Source: Sipunculus nudus
Lineage: Eukaryota > Annelida > Sipuncula > Golfingiida > Sipunculidae
Direction: 5' to 3'
Length of the DNA stretch: 64,000 nucleotides
NCBI GenBank assembly: GCA_026874595.1
Contig: CM049314.1
Coordinates: 79,097,300-79,161,299, forward strand
Shown here: piece by piece, positions 59,298 to 64,000 of the stretch
Layout of the letters: every line of letters starts with the position of its first letter
Numbering within the stretch: position 1 is the first letter of the stretch
Notes under the pieces: generated by a model
Databases searched by the model: none
What the model was told of the DNA's origin: nothing
Seen by the model: only the letters and a program-made list of their open reading frames with translations
Translations under genes and position numbers: made by a program

Positions 59298-59673
59298 GGT
59301 GTTTTCACCGTAAGCAAAGCATAAGCAAAGCATAAGCAAACTGTAAGCATATGAGCTGTGTCTTAAATATTCCTTTTTGCAACTATTTCTTGAAGAAATA
59401 ATGTATTATTCTACTTCCCGGGAATCTATTTCTGTCTAATATGGTGCAAAACTGTAGAAAAATTGAGGTAAAATATGCAAAATGGTCACTAAAATCCACA
59501 ACGTTACTTTTATAAAGTATCGGAATTTTCTATTTCTGATTTTGCTTAAACGATTTTACCCTTAATTTTTAGATTCACCTTCACTGACAGGTGCAATTAT
59601 ATAGCCATGGAAGCAGTCTGTGTCCCTATGGGTTATATTCGTATATATTTATAGAAAAATGCTTAAACTGTGT
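59298..59673 (+). repeat. Chimeric monomer A head / C body (12-mer joint)
   Basis: Starts as A (GGTGTTTTCACCG) but becomes C within the 11-bp subrepeats (GCATAAGCAAACTG, AGCATATGAG) near 59322-59340. It sits exactly at the joint between the two 4503-bp copies and marks the exchange point that duplicated the 12-mer. Confidence 0.9.
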
Positions 59674-61173
59674 GGTTTTTTAATCGTAAGCAAAGCATAA
59701 GCAAAGCGTAAGCAAACTGTAAGCTAAGGAACTGTGTCTTGATAAATTGTTTTTGCAACTATTTTCTCAAGAAATAATGTATTATTTGACATTCAGGTAA
59801 TCTATTTCTGTCGAATATGGTGCAAAACTGCAGAAAAATTGAGATGAAATATGCAAAAGGATCACAAAAATCCATGATGTGACTTTAAGAAAGTAGCGGA
59901 TTTTTATAATTGTGGTTTTGATTGAACAATTTTGCCCTTAATATTTAGATTCCTGATCACTAACAGGAACTATTTTTAGCCAGGTAAACAGTCTGTGCCC
60001 CTATGGGTCATATTTGTGTGTATTTGTGGAAAAATGCTTAAATTGTGTGGTGTTTTCATCGTGAGCAAAGCATAAGCAAAGAATAAACAAACTGTAAGCA
60101 AAGGAACTGTGTCTTCATAAATCCTTTTTGCAACTTATTTCTTCAGAAATAATGAATTACTCTTCTTCCCGGGTATCTATTTCTGTCGAACATGGTGCAA
60201 AACTGTAGAAAAATTGAGGTAAAATATGCAAAAGGGTCACCAAAATCCGCAATGTTACTTTTTTAAAGTATCAGAATTTTCTATATCTTATTTTGCTTAA
60301 ACGATTTTACCCTTAATTTTTAGATTCACCTTCACTGACAGGTGAAATTATATAGCCAGGGAACCAGTCTGTGTCCCTATGGGTCATATTTGTATATATT
60401 TATAGAAAAATGGTTAAGTTTTGAGGTGTTTTCACCGTAAGCAAAGCATAAGCAAAGCGTAAGCAAACTCTAAGCAAAGGAACTGTGTCTTGATAAATCC
60501 TTTTTACATCTATTTTCTAAAGAAATAATGTATTATTCTACTTTTCTGTAATATAGTTCTGTCGAATATTGTGTTAAACTGTAGAAAAATTGAGCTTAAA
60601 TATTCAAAAGGGTCACTAAAATCCACAACGTTACTTTTATAAAGTATCAGAATTTTCTATTTCTGATTTTGCTTAAACGATTTAACCCTTAAATTTTAGA
60701 TTCACCTTCACTGACACGTGCAATTATATAGTCAGGGAAGCAATCTGTGTCCCTATGGGTCATATTCGTATATATTTATAGAAAAATGCTTAAATTGTGT
60801 GGTGTTTTCATCGTAAGCAAAGCATAAGCAAAGCGTAAACAAACTGTAAGTAAAGGAACCGTGTCTTCATAAATCCTTTTTGCAAATTATTTCTAAAGAA
60901 ATAATGAATTACTCTTCTTCCCGGGTATCTATTTCTGTCGAACATGGTGCAAAACTGTAGAAAAATGGAGGTAAAATATGCAAAAGGATAAACAAATCCA
61001 TGATGTGACTTTAGGAAAGTAGCGGATTTTTATAATTGTGGTTTTGATTGAACAATTTTGCCCTTAATATTTAGATTCCTGATCACTAACAGGAACTTTT
61101 TTTAGCCAGGAAAACAGTCTGTGCCCTATGGGTCATATTTGTGTGTATTTGTGGGAAAATGCTTAAATTGTGT

Positions 61174-61925
61174 GGTGTTTTCATCGTAAGCAAAGCATAA
61201 GCAAAGAATAAGCAAACTGTAAGCAAAGGAACTGTGTCTTCATAAATCCTTTTTGCAACTTATTTCTTAAGAAATAATGAATTACTCTTCTTCCCGGGTA
61301 TCTATTTCTGTCGAACATGGTGCAAAACTGTAGAAAAATTGAGGTAAACTATGCAAAAGGGTCACTAAAATCCACAACGTTACTTTTATAAAGTATCGGA
61401 ATTTTCTATTTCTGATATTGCTTAAACGATTTTACCCTTAATTTTTAGATTCACCTTCACTGACAGGTGCAATTATATAGCCAGGGAACCAGTCTGTGTC
61501 CCTATGAGTCATATTCGTATATATTTATAGAAAAATGCTTAAACTGTGTGGTGTTTTCATCGTAAGCAAAGCATAAGCAAAGAATAAGCAAACTGTAAGC
61601 AAAGGAACTGTGTCTTCATAAATCCTTTTTGCAAATTATTTCTTAAGAAATAATGAATTACTATTCTTCACGGGTATCTATTTCTGTCGAACATGGTGCA
61701 AAACTGTAGAAAAATTGAGGTAAACTATGCAAAAGGGTCACTAAAATCCACAACGTTACTTTTATAAAGTATCGGAATTTTCTATTTCTGATATTGCTTA
61801 AACGATTTTACCCTTAATTTTTAGATTCACCTTCACTGACAGGTGCAATTATATAGCCAGGGAACCAGTCTGTGTCCCTATGAGTCATATTCGTATATAT
61901 TTATAGAAAAATGCTTAAACTGTGT
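61174..61925 (+). repeat. Two K-type monomers in tandem
   Basis: Starts 61174 and 61550, 376 bp apart. Both share GTAAACTATGC, CTGATATTGC and CCTATGAGTC. The second has a head like the H at 61926 (GCAAATTATTTC, CTATTCTTCACGGG) and a tail like the first, so it arose by unequal exchange between K and its neighbouring H. Copy 1 of the 12-mer has a single K. Confidence 0.9.
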
Positions 61926-64000
61926 GGTGTTTTCATCGTAAGCAAAGCATAAGCAAAGAATAAGCAAACTGTAAGCAAAGGAACTGTGTCTTCATAAATC
62001 CTTTTTGCAAATTATTTCTTAAGAAATAATGAATTACTATTCTTCACGGGTATCTATTTCTGTCGAACATGGTGCAAAACTGTAGAAAAATTGATGTAAA
62101 ATATGCAAAAGGGTCACCAAAATCCACAATGTTACTTTTTTAAAGTATCAGAATTTTCTATATCTGATTTTGCTTAAACGATTTTACCCTTAATTTTTAG
62201 ATTCACCTTCACTGACAGGTGCAATTATATAGCCAGGGAACCAGTCTGTGTCCCTATGGGTCATATTTGTATATATTTATAGAAAAATGCGTCAGTTTTG
62301 AGGTGTTTTCACCGTAAGCAAAGCATAAGCAAAGCGTAAGCAAACTGTAAGCAAAGGAACTGTGTCTTGATAAATCGTGTTTGCAACTATTTTCTGAAGA
62401 AATAATGTATTATTCGACATTCAGAGAATCTATTTCTGTCGAATATGGTGCAAAACTGTTGAAAAATTGAGGTAAAATATGCAAAAGGACAAAAGAATCC
62501 ATAATGTCATTTTAAGAAAGTAGCGGATTTTTATAATTGTGGTTTTGATTGAACAATTTTACCCTTAATATTTAGATTCCTGATCACTAACAGTAACCAT
62601 TTTGTTGCCAGGTAAACAGTGTGTGCCCCTATGGGTCATATTTGTGTGTATTTGTGGAAAAATGCTTAAATTGTGTGGTGTTTTCATAAGCAAATAATAA
62701 GCAAAGAATAAGCAAACTGTAAGCAAAGGAACTGTATCTTGAACTATCCTTTTTGCATCTATTTTCTGAAGAAATAATGTATTATTCTACTTCCCGGGAA
62801 TCTATTTCTGTCGAAAACGGTGCAAAACTGTAGAAAAATTGAGGTAAAATATGCAAAAGGTTCACAAAAATCCACAATGTCACTCTTATAACGTTTCAGA
62901 ATTTTCTATTTCTGAATTTGATTGAACAATATTACCTTTAAGATTTAGATTCCTGATCACTAACAGAAACTATTTTGTAGCCAGGTAAACAGTCTGTGTC
63001 CCCATGGGTTATATTTGTGTGTATTTGTAGAATAATGCTTAAATTGTGTGGTGTTTTCATCGTAAGCAAAGCATAAGCAAAGCATAAGCAAACTGTAAGC
63101 ATATGAGCTGTGTCTTAAATATTCCTTTTTGCAACTATTTCTTGAAGAAATAATGTATTATTCTACTTCCCGGGAATCTATTTCTGTCTAATATGGTGCA
63201 AAACTGTAGAAAAATTGAGGTAAAATATGCAAAAGGGTCACAAAAATCCACAACGTTACTTTTATAAAGTATCGGAATTTTCTATTTCTGATTTTGCTTA
63301 AACGATTTTACCCTTAATTTTTAGATTCACCTTCACTGACAGGTGCAATTATATAGCCATGGAAGCAGTCTGTGTCCCTATGGGTTATATTCGTATATAT
63401 TTATAGAAAAATGCTTAAACTGTGTGGTGTTTTAATCGTAAGCAAAGCATAAGCAAAGCGTAAGCAAACTGTAAACTAAGGAACTGTGTCTTGATAAATT
63501 GTTGTTGCAACTATTTTCTCAAGAAATAATGTATTATTTGACATTCAGGTAATCTATTTCTGTCGAATATGGTGCAAAACTGTAGAAAAATTGAGATGAA
63601 ATATGCAAAAGGATCACAAAAATCCATGATGTGACTTTAAGAAAGTAGCGGATTTTTATAATTGTGGTTTTGATTGAACAATTTTGCCCTTAATATTTAG
63701 ATTCCTGATCACTAACAGGAACTATTTTTAGCCAGGTAAACAGTCTGTGCCCCTATGGGTCATATTTGTGTGTATTTGTGGAAAAATGCTTAAATTGTGT
63801 GGTGTTTTCATCGTAAGCAAAGCATAAGCAAAGAATAAGCAAACTGTAAGCAAAGGAACTGTGTCTTCATAAATCCTTTTTGCAACTTATTTCTTCAGAA
63901 ATAATGAATTACTCTTCTTCCCGGGTATCTATTTCTGTCGAACATGGTGCAAAACTGTAGAAAAATTGAGGTAAAATATGCAAAAGGGTCACCAAAATCC

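Larger units (their letters stand above)
1..64000 (+). repeat. Satellite DNA array, ~375-bp monomer, with higher-order repeats
   Basis: The window is filled end to end by about 172 tandem monomers in one orientation. Spacing between successive GGTGTTTTC-type starts is 375 or 376 bp in most units, 362 or 373 bp in type B, 373-374 bp in a few others, and 306 and 145 bp in two truncated units. No spacing leaves room for an insertion, so no transposable element or unique sequence is present. Neither edge of the array is reached. A+T is roughly two-thirds. Monomers belong to about a dozen subfamilies arranged in multimeric higher-order units of 5, 7, 8, 9 and 12 monomers. Such arrays are typical of centromeric or pericentromeric heterochromatin in eukaryotes; that location is an inference. 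No protein-coding potential is visible on either strand. Confidence 0.98.
59298..64000 (+). repeat. 12-monomer unit, copy 2, plus one monomer (cut by window end)
   Basis: Starts 59298, 59674, 60049, 60425, 60801, 61174, 61550, 61926, 62302, 62677, 63050, 63426, 63801. The offset to copy 1 is 4503 bp through 61174 and 4879 bp (4503 + 376) from 61926, because one K monomer is added at 61550. The last monomer, H at 63801, is incomplete at 64000. Confidence 0.92.

Noticed and set aside
1-64000. CRISPR array
   Set aside because: The period is regular, but the so-called spacers are themselves repeated, related sequence of 300 bp or more and no short repeat-spacer structure exists.
1-64000. Protein-coding tandem repeat (375 = 3 x 125)
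   Set aside because: TAA every 11 bp in the head stops all plus-strand frames. On the minus strand, stops at 452, 475 and 480 close all three frames within 30 bp of a B monomer. Monomers of 376 and 373 bp would also shift frame.
1-64000. Embedded transposable element or unique spacer
   Set aside because: Start-to-start spacings account for every base. There is no insertion longer than a few bases and no terminal repeats or target duplications.
1-64000. Inverted monomers or palindromic arm structure of the array
   Set aside because: All 172 monomers read in the same direction.

Overview
The whole 64 kb window is one uninterrupted block of satellite DNA. By eye it holds 172 head-to-tail monomers, all in the same orientation, plus 5 bases of a preceding one. 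Monomers are 375-376 bp, except type B (362 or 373 bp), a few 373-374 bp units and two truncated ones (306 and 145 bp). Base composition is roughly two-thirds A+T. I found no gene, RNA gene, transposon, CRISPR array, telomere repeat, N gap or inverted monomer. Each monomer carries TAA every 11 bp in its A-rich head, which closes all three plus-strand frames, and stops also close all minus-strand frames. A long tandem array of this kind indicates a eukaryotic nuclear genome, most likely (peri)centromeric heterochromatin. The species cannot be proved from the window. The 362/376-bp sizes recall what I remember of the major satellite of the beetle Tribolium castaneum, offered only as a testable guess. 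Monomers are phased here, arbitrarily, at GGTGTTTTC.

The monomers fall into recognisable subfamilies, named here A, B, C, C2, D, D2, E, F, G, H, H', I and J, and are arranged in higher-order repeats (HORs). Layout: 6-2244 is A-B-C-D-E-F. 2245-5996 is a pentamer G-D2-H'-I-J present twice (1876 bp each). 5997-7499 is F-G-C2-H. 7500-15648 is an octamer A-B-C-D-E-F-G-(C2/H) of 2990 bp, two full copies plus a third cut short. 15649-17900 is H-A-B/F-G-C2-H. 17901-21266 is the nonamer A-B-C-D-E-F-G-C2-H (3366 bp), the best candidate for the ancestral HOR. 21267-32666 is a disordered transition zone rich in chimeric and truncated monomers. From 32667 to the end the array is ruled by a shorter pentamer, A-B-C-D-H (1875 bp), with derived 6-, 7- and 12-monomer variants and local C-D dimer amplification (751 bp).

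The history can be read from private variants and chimeric monomers. Units were lost, fused and amplified by unequal exchange inside conserved blocks of the monomer. The nonamer became an octamer by a C2/H fusion. A different, E/F/G-less pentamer took over the right half. A divergent H'-I-J trimer occurs five times at separated sites. Conserved sequence in each monomer includes an 11-bp subrepeat block, several short dyads (one re-formed with different arms in different subfamilies) and a recurring CTATTTCTG word. These are the best candidates for function, for example chromatin or centromere protein positioning.
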